Origin: Auriscalpium vulgare
Taxonomy: Eukaryota > Basidiomycota > Agaricomycetes > Russulales > Auriscalpiaceae
Length of the DNA stretch: 64,000 bases
Direction of reading: 5' to 3'
NCBI GenBank assembly: GCA_019915015.1
Contig: JAHBBC010000001.1
Span: 3,162,001 to 3,226,000 of the forward strand
The notes beneath the pieces were generated by a model, which saw only the letters and a program-made list of their open reading frames with translations, searched no databases and was not told where the DNA came from. How positions within the stretch are numbered: position 1 is the stretch's first letter; each line of letters begins with the position of its first letter. A program made the translations under genes and the position numbers. This document shows, piece after piece, positions 43,968-55,446 of the stretch.

Positions 43968-45056
43968 TCAATACCCCAGCACCTTCTTCAGATACAACAC
44001 ATAGCCTGGCCCGTCCACCCCGTCTACATTCGTCCCGTGGCTCACATCTGCCCACGTCTCCTGGTCCTTCACCACTGCCGCAGCCTTCAAGTTGACCAGT
44101 CCCCAGGAATCGCTTCCTAGCTGCAGACGCAGTGGTGGACTCGGCTCCTCGGAGATTCGCATCATCGCCTGTGCAGCTTTGCTCACGTCTCCGATGTCAG
44201 GACTTCGGTTATGCATCAGCCTGTCGCGGAATTGCGCGCCTGGGCTGTTCTCGCCATAGGCTGGGTGCGATGGGCCATGGACCATCCCCGACGTAAGCCA
44301 GTTCGATTCGAAGCCTCCGGGCTCGATGATCAGCACCTTGATGTTCCATTCGGCGACCATCTCGCGCGTGATGGACTCCGTAAACCCTTCAAGAGCTATG
44401 TACATAGACGTTATACCATAAGTCGTGCGTGATGTGTTTTACTTTTACTGCCCACCGAACTTTGCGGCCGCGTAGAATGCTAGGGTAGGCGCAGCGTCGT
44501 AGCCTCCACAGGAAGACACGTTGAGGACTCGCCCGCCTTGTCCACCGGGGTTTACTTCCCTGAAGAAGCGGACTGCCTACAGTGCAACCTCTTAGCTTTG
44601 TCGCGGTGATTTCCTTCAGTGATCTACTCACCTGCTTCGTGATATTCACAGGGCCCCAGAACATCGTCTCGAAGGCGGTGCGGGCTGCCTCATCCGGTAT
44701 GCCCTCAGTGTCTCCCATGAGTCCGTAGCCAGCATTGTTAACCACGACGTCTAGGCGGCGAAAGTGCATCTCCACTGTCTTGAATACGTCCTCGATTTGA
44801 GCGGCGTTCGTTACATCGAGGATCACGACGAGTAAATGGTCCTTGTTGTATTTTTCTTCCAAGTCGGCGAGCGCTGCTGGTTTGCGGACAGTCGCAACAG
44901 CGCGCTCTCCTGCTGCTAAGACGGCCTCTATAAGGGCTTTGCCCAAGCCAGAAGATGTCCCCGTAACTGCTGCAAGTCAGGGATATGCTGGCCATGAAGC
45001 TCAGAGTTCCACATACCGAGCCAGACGCGTGAGTCCGAGTCCGCAATGCTTGACAT
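43968..45056 (-). CDS. Classical short-chain dehydrogenase/reductase
   Basis: An NAD(P)-dependent oxidoreductase. It starts MSSIADSDSRVWL at 45056; a first intron (about 44970-45017) joins it to AVTGTSSGLGKALIEAV, the cofactor-binding T-G-x-x-x-G-x-G. Further signatures are VVILDVTNAAQIEDVF, LDVVVNNAGYGLMGDTEG, VLNVSSCGGYDAAP (Ser of the triad) and FYAAAKFALEGF (Tyr-x-x-x-Lys, interrupted by an intron at about 44401-44466). The segment IEPGGFESNW is as in the fungal branch that handles small hydrophobic ketones or alcohols. The C-terminus ends in LYLKKVLGY at 43968. The full catalytic set is present. The substrate is unknown. Confidence 0.9.
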
Positions 45057-47001
45057 AATTGAGCTGCTGATCGAGGTAGTTTGTATTCGCCTTTTATTCG
45101 CTCTCCATACCCATGCTGTTTGGCCATATGACATGAACGCCCACTCCTGTTGGTTCGATGCCGCGATTGCCAGGTGACGCGTACGCCGGCACGGCCATAT
45201 GAGCCAACACAGATTGTACTATCCAGTACGTGTGCATTCATTCAGCGCGGCGGTCTCTATCTTCCGCGATGTGGATTCTGGCTCCGGTGAGAATTTGCTC
45301 TCGCCGAGCCTCGGCCGAGGCAGCTTCGATCTTATAATTGCAACCTTACAAGGCTGTCGTGGTGAGGACAACATCCACAAATTTGGGGTGACAAACGAGT
45401 GGGTTTGCGGTATACGCGTCGGATATTGAGAACCTGATCGGACGGTCAAACTTAGTCTCCGTAGCTGACCTTTGAGAGATGATAGTCGATTATGACGGTC
45501 AAAGTATTCGGGCCGCTTCTCTAGTTTTCCATACACTCATCATATGTTTCCTGAGGGTACTTATCCACGAGAGTTTTACGAGAGTCAGTTGTATTCTGCG
45601 ATATCTTATAGTCAAGAACGTCAGGCACTTCACTTTTGTTTGAGATACCAGAGTGCCAAATTCGTGCCATGGCTGACCGCCGCCCACTTCTCTGGTCCTT
45701 CTGCGGCTTATTTGCCAGTCAGCCTGTCAGGTAGACTGCAGTGCCAGGCTGCAGCCTGAGCGTCGGGTCCATGTCTACATCCTGCGGATCTCCCCGGCCA
45801 AGGCATATCCTGCTTGTTCAACAAGACATCTAGGCGATATTATGAGCAACTGCTCGGCACGGTGGCTACGAGGGGATGACAAGCTTTGAATGCCCAACAG
45901 GAGATTCGAGCCTCGCGCATCGGCATCCGCAAGGCAAGACCTATCCGCGTATATAGTGAATGTGATGATCCCCCGGTCCGCAGGCGACCTTCGGGCAAAT
46001 CTGATAACTGCGGCCGTATGGTGGAAAATGAAGCACAATAAATACCGTACCGTGAATCCATTGCACTCCCAGTCCGCAGGCGACCTTCGGGCCATTCTGA
46101 TAACTGTAGCTGTATGGTGAAAAAATGAAGCAGAATAAATACCGTAAGGTAGATCCATTGCACTCCCAGTCCACAGGCGACCTTCGGGCTGTAGCCGTAT
46201 GGTGAAAGATGACGCAGAATAAATACCGTACCGTAAATCCATTGCACTCCCAGTCCACAGGCGACCTTCGGGCCATTCTGATTCTGCAAAACCGAGAAAC
46301 GAGACCTGGATGTTTGTGCGGTCAGGCTGTCTTGTCGCTTGCAAGGACAGGGCTGAAGACACATGGATAGTGCTGATCCGCTCTGGCACCTCGAGCTCGC
46401 GCGAAGATACCGGCGGCCTTGCTGAGGAGACAATTCGACGAGATCTGCCTCTTGGGAGACGGGGCGCGCGCGCCTTCAGGAACCAGGCGGGAACTCCGAC
46501 TGTGCGGGCCTCTTCTGATGCACGAGCGACGCGACTCCTACAGAACATGTAAGTGGACGTTTCATACGATCGGTCCAAAGTCGCGCGCACCTGATCAATG
46601 CACGATCATAAAGGCGCAGCTCTGTGCGGGTAGGTACACGCCGGAGGCCATGCAGTGGCAGCCGCGCGCCCAAGCCTTGGGAGCGTTCCAAAGGGACAGG
46701 AGACAGCGGGGTGAGATGCTTTGGTGGTGCCCAGATATGGCATTGAAGGCACTGCTGGGAGGTTCGAGGAGGTGCAAGAGACAACCATAACGGGCAGAGA
46801 AGGCGAGTCACCAGGCGCTGTGAGAGACATTCGGGAGGAGATCCGTCGACGAGGAGAAGTATGCACGCGACGTTTCTTAACTTGACGACGGTTAGTGCAG
46901 GAAGTCCACTGGTCGGATTTGACGCAGCAACTATCAGCAGAATCAGGCAAGGCACTATCAGGTATGAAAACACGAGCACATACCCGTATCGCACGCGTGC
47001 T
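45057..47001. other. Gene-poor 1.95-kb region with a minisatellite
   Basis: No gene is recognised between the SDR and the coiled-coil gene. A tandem repeat of about 96 bp occupies 45975-46281. The minus-strand frames over it encode a repeated peptide only because the period is near a multiple of three. The remaining sequence is moderately AT-rich with short frames. Confidence 0.5.
45975..46281. repeat. Minisatellite, 96-bp unit, about 3.3 copies
   Basis: The anchor CAGGCGACCTTCGGG recurs at 45981, 46077, 46174 and 46258, giving spacings of 96, 97 and 84 bases. The unit also contains GTATGGTGAAA, AATAAATACCGTA and ATCCATTGCACTCCCAGTCC. The third unit has lost about 13 bases (CATTCTGATAACT). 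Confidence 0.9.
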
Positions 47002-48952
47002 TCATTGCACATATCCGCGTCCCTTCAGTGCCTGCATGAGAGCCTTCGCAACCCCCTGCGTCTCCTCCATTGCCGCCTGCACATGCTGTAGTCTGACCTC
47101 GAGATTCTCGATGTACGCGGCGTCCTCAGCGCGGTCATACTCGAGGTCGGCAACCTGTTCGCGAAGCTCGTCCACGAGTGCGATCTGCGCCGCTTGGAAG
47201 TTGACGGGCGATTCGCGAGTGCCGGAAACAGCCTTGCAGCCAGGCATGACCCACTTGAAGTTGGCTGGCGCTGACGGGCCGAAGAGATCGTCGCCGTCGG
47301 TGGAAGGGGACTGATGGGACGAGGGGTCGTAGTCGTAAAGCTCAGGGAACAGAGCGGTCATGCGGCCAACCCATGGGCTGGGCCCGGCGCTGTAGCTCGA
47401 TGGACTCGAGCAGCTGGAGGGCTGAGTGCATGGAGAATGAGCGATCCGACGATCCACCGGTGGCATGGACGGGCACTCCGGCAGGCGATCGCGGACTTCA
47501 GTTGGACCCAACTCCTTTGACATCATGTCGGGCACCTGAGGCTTCGCCGTGAAACCAAGATCCTCCACGAAGCCGTTGACCGCCCCGCCGATCGTAGCGA
47601 ACGCCGTGTTGCTCCGCGCATCCTCCTGGACGAGTAGCGCCTCGAGCGCCTCTACTTCCTCAGCGGCTCGCCGTTTGGTCTCAGCGAGTTCCTTCTGGAC
47701 AAGGAGGAGCTGTGCGTTGGCCATGCTGAGACTGGCGTCTTGTTCAGCGGCTGAAATCCTGGCGTCGTGGAGGGCCTGGTGGAGCTCGCCCCGAAGCTTG
47801 TCATTCTCATGACTGAGTGCAGTGGCCCCACCTTGTGCTTCGGCCAGTTCTCCCTGGAGACGTGCGACAACTGCTTGAAGAGCACCTGAAGTTGATCGAA
47901 GGCCGAAGATGGTCGTGTCCGCAGACTGCTGTTGACGGTCGGCGTCAGCCGCAGCAGTGGCGAGAGCGGCGAGGAGTTGAGCAGCCCGATGCTTGCTGCC
48001 TGCATCCTTCCTCTCTGCGACCCGGAGTTGCTTGTCACGAGATTGGATGGTAGCGCGGAGGGCGTCCTCCTCATTTTCAGCCTGTACGGCAACCTGCTGC
48101 GACTCTAGACGTGCGATAGTCGCGTTGAGCAGCTCGAAATGGGATGACTGGCGAGTGGCTTCTTCACGAGCGGCGCGCATGAGTCCGCTTTGAGCCTCGA
48201 AGTCGAGGGCGAGTTCGAGTCGGTCGGTCTCGGCGGCCTCGGCGTGCGCAATCATCTGCTGGATGAGCGACTCTTGCTCGAGCGTCTTCTGGAGGAGCGT
48301 GTTCTTGCCCTTGCGCAGGCTTTGTATCGCGCTGTCAGCCAGCAGAGAGTCGGCTTTGCGGGCGTCCTGGAGTCGCTTGAGCTCGGCAGCCCTGGCGAGT
48401 TCGAGCTTCTGGAGTACCTGAAGCTGGGCCTTGATCTGCGTGTAGTGCGTTCAGTGACTTATCCTAGTAAAAAGAAAAGAAGTAAGCACCGAGGCATTCC
48501 CGCGTGCGTATGCCGCGGCAACTCGAACAAGCAGGACCACCCCGAGGACGACTAGGGCACAACCAAACTGTCGATGATATGTAGATGAGGAATAAGCACA
48601 CAGTGACAGTTGGAAAACCTACCAGAGCGGTGGCATGCGACCAGACGTGGCTGGGCTGTGGCTGGCGACCTTGCTCCAGGGCGATGAGGGCGTCCACCGA
48701 GATTACAGTGTGCCCGACAGACGGCTGCGGGGCGTTCACGGCCTCGAGTACTTGGCGCGAGGATCTGGGCAGCGGGGAAATGAGGAGAACCGGGAGGGGG
48801 TCGACGGAGAGCGGGGCAGGAGCGGCTGGCATAAGACCGATGTCAGTCTCGGGCCCACCGAGGGTCAAGACGTTGGAGGCAAAGTGGTTGAAGGGGTCGC
48901 TCAGCTTCAGAAGCTGAACAGCAGCGAAGACGAAGAAGAGTGCGAAGATCAT
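47002..48952 (-). CDS. Membrane-anchored coiled-coil protein, function unknown
   Basis: I do not recognise this protein. It starts MIFALFFVFAAVQLLKL at 48952, a hydrophobic segment that may be a signal anchor. A Pro-rich stretch follows. Across an intron (about 48568-48623) comes a second strong membrane helix, FGCALVVLGVVLLVRVAAAY. After a further intron the protein becomes a long coiled coil (about 48430-47560) rich in Ala, Glu, Gln and Lys, with repeated AELKRLQDARK- and RLQGELAEAQ-like heptads. A Ser/Pro-rich linker (about 47540-47220) contains PSSYSAGPSPWVGRM and ends in a motif-like stretch, ALFPELYDYDPSS. A last coiled coil (VDELREQVADLEYDRAED) precedes the end ...GRGYVQ at 47002. The layout suggests a tether or scaffold on an internal membrane, but no family is identified. 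Confidence 0.7.
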
Positions 48953-50594
48953 TGTGGAAGTTGTGTGGGTGTATGAGAGAGAGAGTAGACAAAGTGCGGC
49001 TGGCGGTATGTACACCGGGCTGACGTACTTACGACCGCGCCAGATTCGTCGATGAATTCCAATGCCTAGTTTGTCCTCAGCAGGCTGCCCGTGGTCTGCG
49101 TGGGGTATCCTCACAGTTAGAATTCTACAGCGCCTCCATGAAGAAAAGTACATCCCTACTGGACGAGTATGGGGCTGCGCACACTACGGATTAAGATGGC
49201 AAGAATGTCTGTGTACAGACTTGCCAACAACATCGAGACTTGCCAACAAAGGTGCAGAGACTGGCTATGTTGACAAGGCTATGCGCCGCAGAAGAGTTCG
49301 ATTGTGTGTCAGCGCTGTGTTTGCACACTGATGCGGTCTCTAGCTGGAAAGAAGAGGAGGTTCGGGTCACGGTGGGCACCGTGAAGTGATCGTCTCGCCG
49401 AAGCTGGGCACCTGGGTTCGCAAAAGCATAAGAAAGGGAGTTCCATAGTTTCATTTGAGTGATCCTTGATGTTATTTCCCGAGTCTAGGTACCGTCGGAC
49501 GGCCATCGACTTGAACAGAGCGCGGAGTCCGGTCCCGGCGCACGACGATGGCCTCGAAAATTCGGCAGCGGCTATGATAATCGTGCCTGTGACCAAGGAC
49601 AACCTTGCAAGTTTGATCTGACAGCGTAGTACGTTGAACGTTGAACTCGAAGTCGTGAGAAGGAATTCGCGCAAAACTAGCCGGAGTTCATCCGCGCCGT
49701 CAAGTTCCCACAGCTCGGCATCCATTTCGCCGGGCATTTCCTCATGATCCTGGGGCAATGAGTCTTCTCCCCGTTCGGCCCGAGCGTCTTCCCGGCTCTT
49801 CCGTGTCCCTTCGTCGCGCCGCCGCGAAGCTCCTCGTATCCAGGAGTCCGACCACACAGTGCTGTCACCATATGGCTTCTCCTCGCGTCTCAGTTCTCAC
49901 CGTGCTTCTTCTGCAATTCAGACCTCGAAGATGCGGACGTGTTTCTAGCTTACTCTGAAGTCTTTTCCTGGGAGGATCGGTGACGCGATGGCACGCACTA
50001 GCAACTATAGCGCCTTGTGCTGGTGACATGTTTTCTATGGGGATGTCGGGGAAGCCCAACGCCACCGCCCGCGCTCTGAGTCTTCGAATGCTCCCGACTG
50101 CTCTCTGCCTACACACGAGCTCGGAGGTCCAGATCACTCAGTGGAGTATCTCGCGTTTTTCTAGCAACCAGATACTCGTCACGGATCAACTAGATGTTAT
50201 CCACCTGATCTGTATGTAGCGGGTGGCCGTGCCAGCAAATGCCACGACGTTGCAGGCAGCATGTCCATGGGATCGTAAATCCACCCTTGAACTTTCTGAG
50301 GATTTGACCGTGCGACCGGGGTCAATGGCGAGGATTATCCTACCGAATCAGGGTGCCAGCCTGGCATCGGATGCCACCGATGTGAGCCTTCCTCAAACTT
50401 AGACTTCTTCGAATTCTCGAAACGAACAGTGACCTCTGCAACATGTATAAGTACGCTGACCTCCCGGTGGACTGCATTTTCTTCCCTTGTGTTTGCTGTG
50501 TTCACACTTGTTCCTCGCCTTTGGCCACATTCCCGATTTGAGAGTGAACCGACGAGCTTGGTCTCGCGGATTTCGCTCGTGACTCGAAGATCCC
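48953..50594. other. 1.6-kb intergenic region between divergent genes
   Basis: No gene recognised. Short frames occur on both strands; the longest (minus, about 49310-49860) has an acidic stretch (PGEMDAELWELDGADELRL) but no known domain or convincing splice sites. It should contain the promoters of the coiled-coil and DUF6533 genes. Confidence 0.4.
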
Positions 50595-52359
50595 ATGGAC
50601 ATCGATCCTGTGTCCTCCTTCCCCTCGCCTGCAACGCTCGAGAATCTACGGCAGATGTGGGCCTAATTACATTCTATACCCTACGCAACGCTGATCTAGA
50701 ATCATAGATTAGCTGGGAAGGTCAGTCAAAAGCGGCCGCATCATGCTCGTTAATCACCAATGCACATTTGCAGTACTTCTTCTTGGCAGCCTTGACTCTT
50801 TTGCTGTACGATCATCTCTCAACGCTGCCGGAAGAGGTGGAGACAGTCTGGAAAAAGAAGAAGACTCTTGGTACGTCTTTGCATTGCGCATGGAATACAC
50901 CAGTGCTTACGCGTATTCTAGTTCTCTATCTGTTCATCCTGGTAAGCTCTGCCGGAAATACGCTGTAACATCGACAAATTGTACGATTTAAGATAAGATA
51001 TTATGCGCCCATTGCCGTCAGCGTTGTCGCCTTCGGTGAGGATTCGGCGTTAGTGGCTGTTCGGCGTACTGATATTCCTGGGTTTGCTCAGGTTTCTTCT
51101 CGCCCGTCATGACGCGAGAGCGGTACGCATTTCACTTCGCGCATGCCATCAAGCACTCATCGTAAATGTCATGATGCTCTTAAGCTGTGCGAACTGGATG
51201 CTCTTTCTGCCTCTAGGGATCGTCATGCCACTCACGCTCCTTCCTGGCGTGCTCATGCTCATTCGGTAAGCCAGCCCGACGCGACTAAAAGTACGCAAAC
51301 TCAGACTTCACCAGAGTCTATGCGTTGTACGGGCGCAACAAGCTCGTTCTATTTGGGTTGGGATCCGTGCTACTCTCTCAAACCGCTGCCGGACTTTACC
51401 AGTTTACCGTGAAAGGAGGAACCCGTAAGGATCGTCACAGTTTATTTGTGACCGGTATCATGACACATTCCGTTGACCAGCTGCGCCCGATCCAATCAAT
51501 AACTATGAGTTCCACTGTGAGTACTTATCGAGAACCTACCGATGCTCAGCTTACCCCGAACAGTCTGCATATATCTGCCTCCAAAGAGAATGTGCATTCC
51601 AATCATGTCGACCGTCTAGTATTTCCGCTAATGCCGTGTATAGCGGCCAAGTCGCGACTATGTATGTCTTCATGGAGGTTGGATACGATACTCTTATCTT
51701 CCTCCTCACCATCTCGCGGACGACATACATGTACTGGAGCTATCACGGCACGCTGGCCGCAAGCAAACTGGGGAATGGGTCCACGAGTTTGGTCACTAGC
51801 TTGATTCGTGACGGTGCCTTCTACTTCGGGTTCGTCGTCGCATTGTCAACCCTGACGGAATACAAAACTGATCCAGTGCCGCAGGGCCATATTCTCGATG
51901 AATCTGATGTGGGTACTCATGATCATGCATGCGCCGACCGGCCTACGCGCCATCGCATCCATCCCCTCGTCCTGGCAAGTACTCTTGCTGTATCAGCCAG
52001 GTCCACTCTGAGACCACCTCGGCAGCGTTACCACGGTGATGATCAGCCGCATTACGCTCAACCTACGCACGACCGTATACGGCCGGGCGCACGTCTTCGA
52101 GCGCACCCTGCACAACATCCCGCTCTCCGACTTCAAGAGCGTGCGCCGCTCGAAGTACTCACCGTTCGACCCCAGCGACGTCCGCATCCATGTGCAGACG
52201 GAGTTCGACGGTCCCGTGGGCGACTCCGAGCGCGAGCTCCCGTTTTCGAACGGGAATGGGTTCGGCGACAGCCTAGAGGTGGAGAGGAAGCCTAGCCGCA
52301 CGCTGGAGAGCCTGGATCTGCGTAGCACGCCGACTGCGGGGAGTAGTAGCAACGTTTGA
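50595..52359 (+). CDS. DUF6533-family multi-pass membrane protein
   Basis: This family is greatly expanded in mushroom-forming fungi and has no known function. The ATG at 50595 starts MDIDPVSSFPSPATLENL. The hallmark N-terminal block is YFFLAALTLLLYDHLSTLPEE followed by VETVWKKKKTL (about 50774-50870). Small exons follow: LYLFIL, RYYAPIAVSVVAF, then CANWMLFLPLGIVMPLTLLP and RVYALYGRNKLVLFGLG (about 51190-51360). Later segments include MYVFMEVGYDTLIFLLTISR, SLIRDGAFYFGFVVALSTL and the conserved SRITLNLRTTVYG (about 52042). The tail is cytoplasmic, Ser/Pro-rich and ends at 52359. Seven hydrophobic segments are plausible, giving a receptor-like topology. The join between the first exon and the block at 50774 seems to need a 13-base micro-exon (about 50709-50721), which is uncertain. 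Confidence 0.75.
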
Positions 52360-52644
52360 AGGAGGTGGTATGTAGGAAGGAGTTTATTTTGCTCATGGAC
52401 GACGTCTTCGACGTCTTCACAGCTGTACGACATCGTATACCCTTCGTTTGGATTTGGCCCAGATACCTTTCAGTTTCTTTGTGATTTGTAGCCTTACCAT
52501 TCCGCTCGCACGAAGCTATCCGAGCGTTGCACATTGGCGAAAGAAATGCTGTGTGAGACGAGAGGGTTCTGCTCTCCAAAAAGGTGGATTTCGCGAGACG
52601 GAGACAGGCAGGCGGGATCTACATATGGTCTGAGCCTCATCAGC

Positions 52645-54005
52645 CTATACAAAATAGATTGTAGGGTCAAAGTTTGCTCCGTGCGGGATCCCCGAACTGC
52701 GCCAGAGCACCCCACAGAAGTTCTGCGACGCCTAAGGGGTTGTGATGCATGGCCTGAAAGCATGTCAGGCTTCTCCGACGAACCACAGTCGTAAAGAGCA
52801 CTCACAAGGTGACCGGCGCCGTCAACGAGGGCGACGGTCTTAAACTTTCCCTGTGCGAGGTCACTTGTGATGTAGTCTTGATTCTCCTCCGGGCTGAGGG
52901 CGTGGATTAGCGCGGAATGTCACAAATTGGGGCAGACGCCTTACACGATGTCAGCAACCGCGCCGAACGCTACATGCGCTGGGATCTCTGCACAGAAGTG
53001 CGGTAGTATAGAGAAAGCCGACGCGTCGCTGTTGTTGTACGTTGCCTGCGAAACTAAGTCAGCCTAAGGTGAGACAAACGGACGGAAGACAGGGTGCGCA
53101 CAGCTTCCTGTATCTTAGTGCACTTCAACGTGACACCCTCCATGCCAGGGTAGTACGCAGTCGGCAGGTCTCGCAAGCCGTATTTCTGCATCTCGTCAGC
53201 CGTACGGACTATCGGTGCAGAATTGTGGGACGTACCACGTATCGCTCGACCACCCGCGGATCCCAGCTCTTGAACGACTTGTCGAGAAAGAGTTGGTGGG
53301 CAGCCTCCCGGCTGGGCCAGACATCGCGGCGCTTCTGCGCACCGGTGCTCAAGAAACCCCCCGAAGCGGCGACGAGATCCGAACGGACGAACATGGGCTC
53401 CAGAAGGAAGATGCTTGACCAGTTGATGGAAGGCTTGTGCGCGTGGGTCAAGACGCTGCGTTTGGAAAGAAGTCAGATCATAGAGTGAAGCCAGATGGAT
53501 GACTCCAGTACATGGAAACGGCACCCATAGAGTGTCCAACGCCGACGAGCTTACGCGTCCGGAAGTCGACATCGATGCCTTTCCCTTGCCCGGTCAAGAC
53601 CAAATGAATGATCGTCGCGTACTCATCCCATGAGACTGGAGTCTTGTCAGTCTCGGATTGCATGGAGGAAGGATACGGCATACATTCAGAGGACTTGCGC
53701 TTCAATAACGCGTCCTCATTGATCACCGCGCTCTCGCCATGGTTCGGGCACTCTATTGCCCACGCCTCCCGTATCGTCACCGGCGTCTTCATGAAGGTCT
53801 TTGCGTTGCCTACAATACCGTATATATCCTCTATGACAGGCTCCCATATCTCGTTGTGAAAGCTCGTGGCGTGGCAGAAGACGAGAGACACCGCGTGGGG
53901 GTCAGAGGACTCGAGACCGGGGACGGTGTAGCGTTTTACGGAGACGGGGTAGGGGTAGAGCGGGCGAGGGTCGAAGACGTAGGATTCGGAGACGAGCGTC
54001 GACAT
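52645..54005 (-). CDS. Alpha/beta-hydrolase fold protein
   Basis: A serine hydrolase of unknown substrate. It starts MSTLVSESYVFDPRPLYPYP at 54005. Typical fold elements follow: VSLVFCHATSFHNEIWEPV (oxyanion-hole region), EAWAIECPNHGESA, and the nucleophile elbow LVGVGHSMGAVSMYW (G-H-S-M-G, about 53520-53560). After an intron come FLLEPMFVRSDL, DVWPSREAAHQLF and LPTAYYPGMEGVTLKC. Further small exons give HFCAEIPAHVAFGAVADIV. The catalytic His is in VALVDGAGHL (about 52810). A last intron (about 52740-52807) is followed by ASQNFCGVLWRSS and a stop at 52645-52647; this terminal exon is inferred. The layout resembles fungal toxin-biosynthesis or LPX1-like hydrolases, but that assignment is weak. 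The Ser and His of the triad are visible; the acid residue is probably in the GAVADIV segment. Confidence 0.8.
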
Positions 54006-54295
54006 TAGGGTACTTGCTTGTAGAATGAAAACGCGCGGGTTGCGGGGAAAACCTAGTGCTTGGAGGCCGAGCCCGAGGACGCTGAGATCGCCCGAGAATC
54101 AGATGGCATGTGTTTGCAAGCGGGTACATCGGGCTCGCAACACACAAGGACATAACATGGGGCCGTTCAGCGATGACATCCCGTCGCGCGGAGCAGAATG
54201 ACATCCTGCGGCGCGTCAGTGGACCTCTCCTTTCCTTCTACCACCTTCACCATAAATATGCTCCTCCATAAGTACCGTTCCTCTACCTGGTCCCC

Positions 54296-55130
54296 ATGTT
54301 CTCTACAGCCCTCCGCACAACTCCCCGCCGTCTCCGTTCCGCACCAACCCGCCTTTTCAAACCAGCCTCCCTAGCCACTTATTCACCAGCAATGGCCCCC
54401 AGGACCCTTACAGATGCGATAAAGGAAGACCATCAGGAGGTGCGACTAACTCACCCAACGTCCTGCTCCGCATGCTCATCCATCTGTAATTAGATGTATG
54501 AGTATTACGATGCCTATACCAAGGCAGCAGGCAATGTCGATGCGCAGGCGCGCTGGGCCCACCAGCTTGTCTGGGAGGTCGCGCGTCACGCAGTGGGCGA
54601 AGAGATCATCGTGTACCCTCTCATGGAGAAGCACCTCGGCTCTCGTGGCCTTGACCTTGCCAATCAAGACCGCGCCGACCATCAGGTGGGCTACCTGCCG
54701 CGTCGTTTGCGCCTGTTGCTGACCTCTAATTAGATCGTAAAGGAGTTGCTCTACTCTCTCTCGAGTCAGAACCCCGGAACTGCTGAGTACGACACTACAC
54801 TGAAGAAAGTGATGGACCACCTCCGCCCGCATAACGATTCCGAAGAGCAGGAGGACCTCCCGTTGCTGGAGCCCCATCTCGGCCCTGACGGCAGCACAAA
54901 CGCGGCGCAGTCGTTTTCGCGCACGAAGAAGTTCGTTCCCACTCGGTAAGTGGCTCTGCAGCAAGTGCGCGATCCTACACTCACAATTATGAAGTGCGCA
55001 TCCATCTGCGCCGAACCGTCCACCGTTGGAGACGATCGCCGGCTTCATGGCAGCGCCAATCGATAAATTGAAGGACATGTTTGAGACGTTCCCCACGGAC
55101 GAGATGAAAGAAGATCTCAAGAACCAGTGA
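54296..55130 (+). CDS. Hemerythrin-like HHE-domain protein, probably mitochondrial
   Basis: A small four-helix protein that should bind a di-iron centre through His and Glu residues. The start MFSTALRTTPRRLRSAPTRL (54296) is rich in Arg, Ser and Thr with no acids, fitting a mitochondrial targeting peptide. A second Met (MAPRTLTDAI) is a possible alternative start for a cytosolic form. The HHE segments are AIKEDHQE, joined by an intron to MYEYYDAYTKAAG; WEVARHAVGEEIIVYPLMEKH; and LKKVMDHLRPHNDSEEQEDL (about 54800-54860). Three introns of 50-60 bases are visible. The C-terminus (PIDKLKDMFETFPTDEMKED) ends with TGA at 55128-55130. HHE proteins are linked to oxygen, nitric oxide or iron sensing, but the role here is unknown. 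Confidence 0.85.
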
Positions 55131-55446
55131 ACTGCGAAGCGTAATTTGTAACATGTCTTGAAGGGTTGAATGCCCGACAGCGCTCAGATATGAAAATCTG
55201 AGACATGGCGAGAGAATTGTTCGGCCTCTCGAGTGACGTTCCTGTCGCTGACTTGACAAGGTTGGTCAGGAAAACCAGGCAGACATTTCCGAAGGCCTCG
55301 GGGTCGACAGAGGGTGGCCGAGCGGACGTCACAGGGTCCTATTTCTGGACTGGTTTCCTCGTCAGCATTCCTCGCGATCTCCTATATGAGGCCGTGTCCT
55401 AAGCCGCTTGCTTGCCAACATCCACCCGTAGTACATCTGCAGCTGC
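55131..55446. other. Intergenic region
   Basis: About 315 bases between the HHE and reductase genes, both on the plus strand. No gene or motif seen. Confidence 0.5.

Noticed and set aside
45941..46433. Repeated peptide frames on the minus strand over the minisatellite
   Set aside because: They arise because the repeat period is near a multiple of three; there is no start, splice or domain evidence for a gene.
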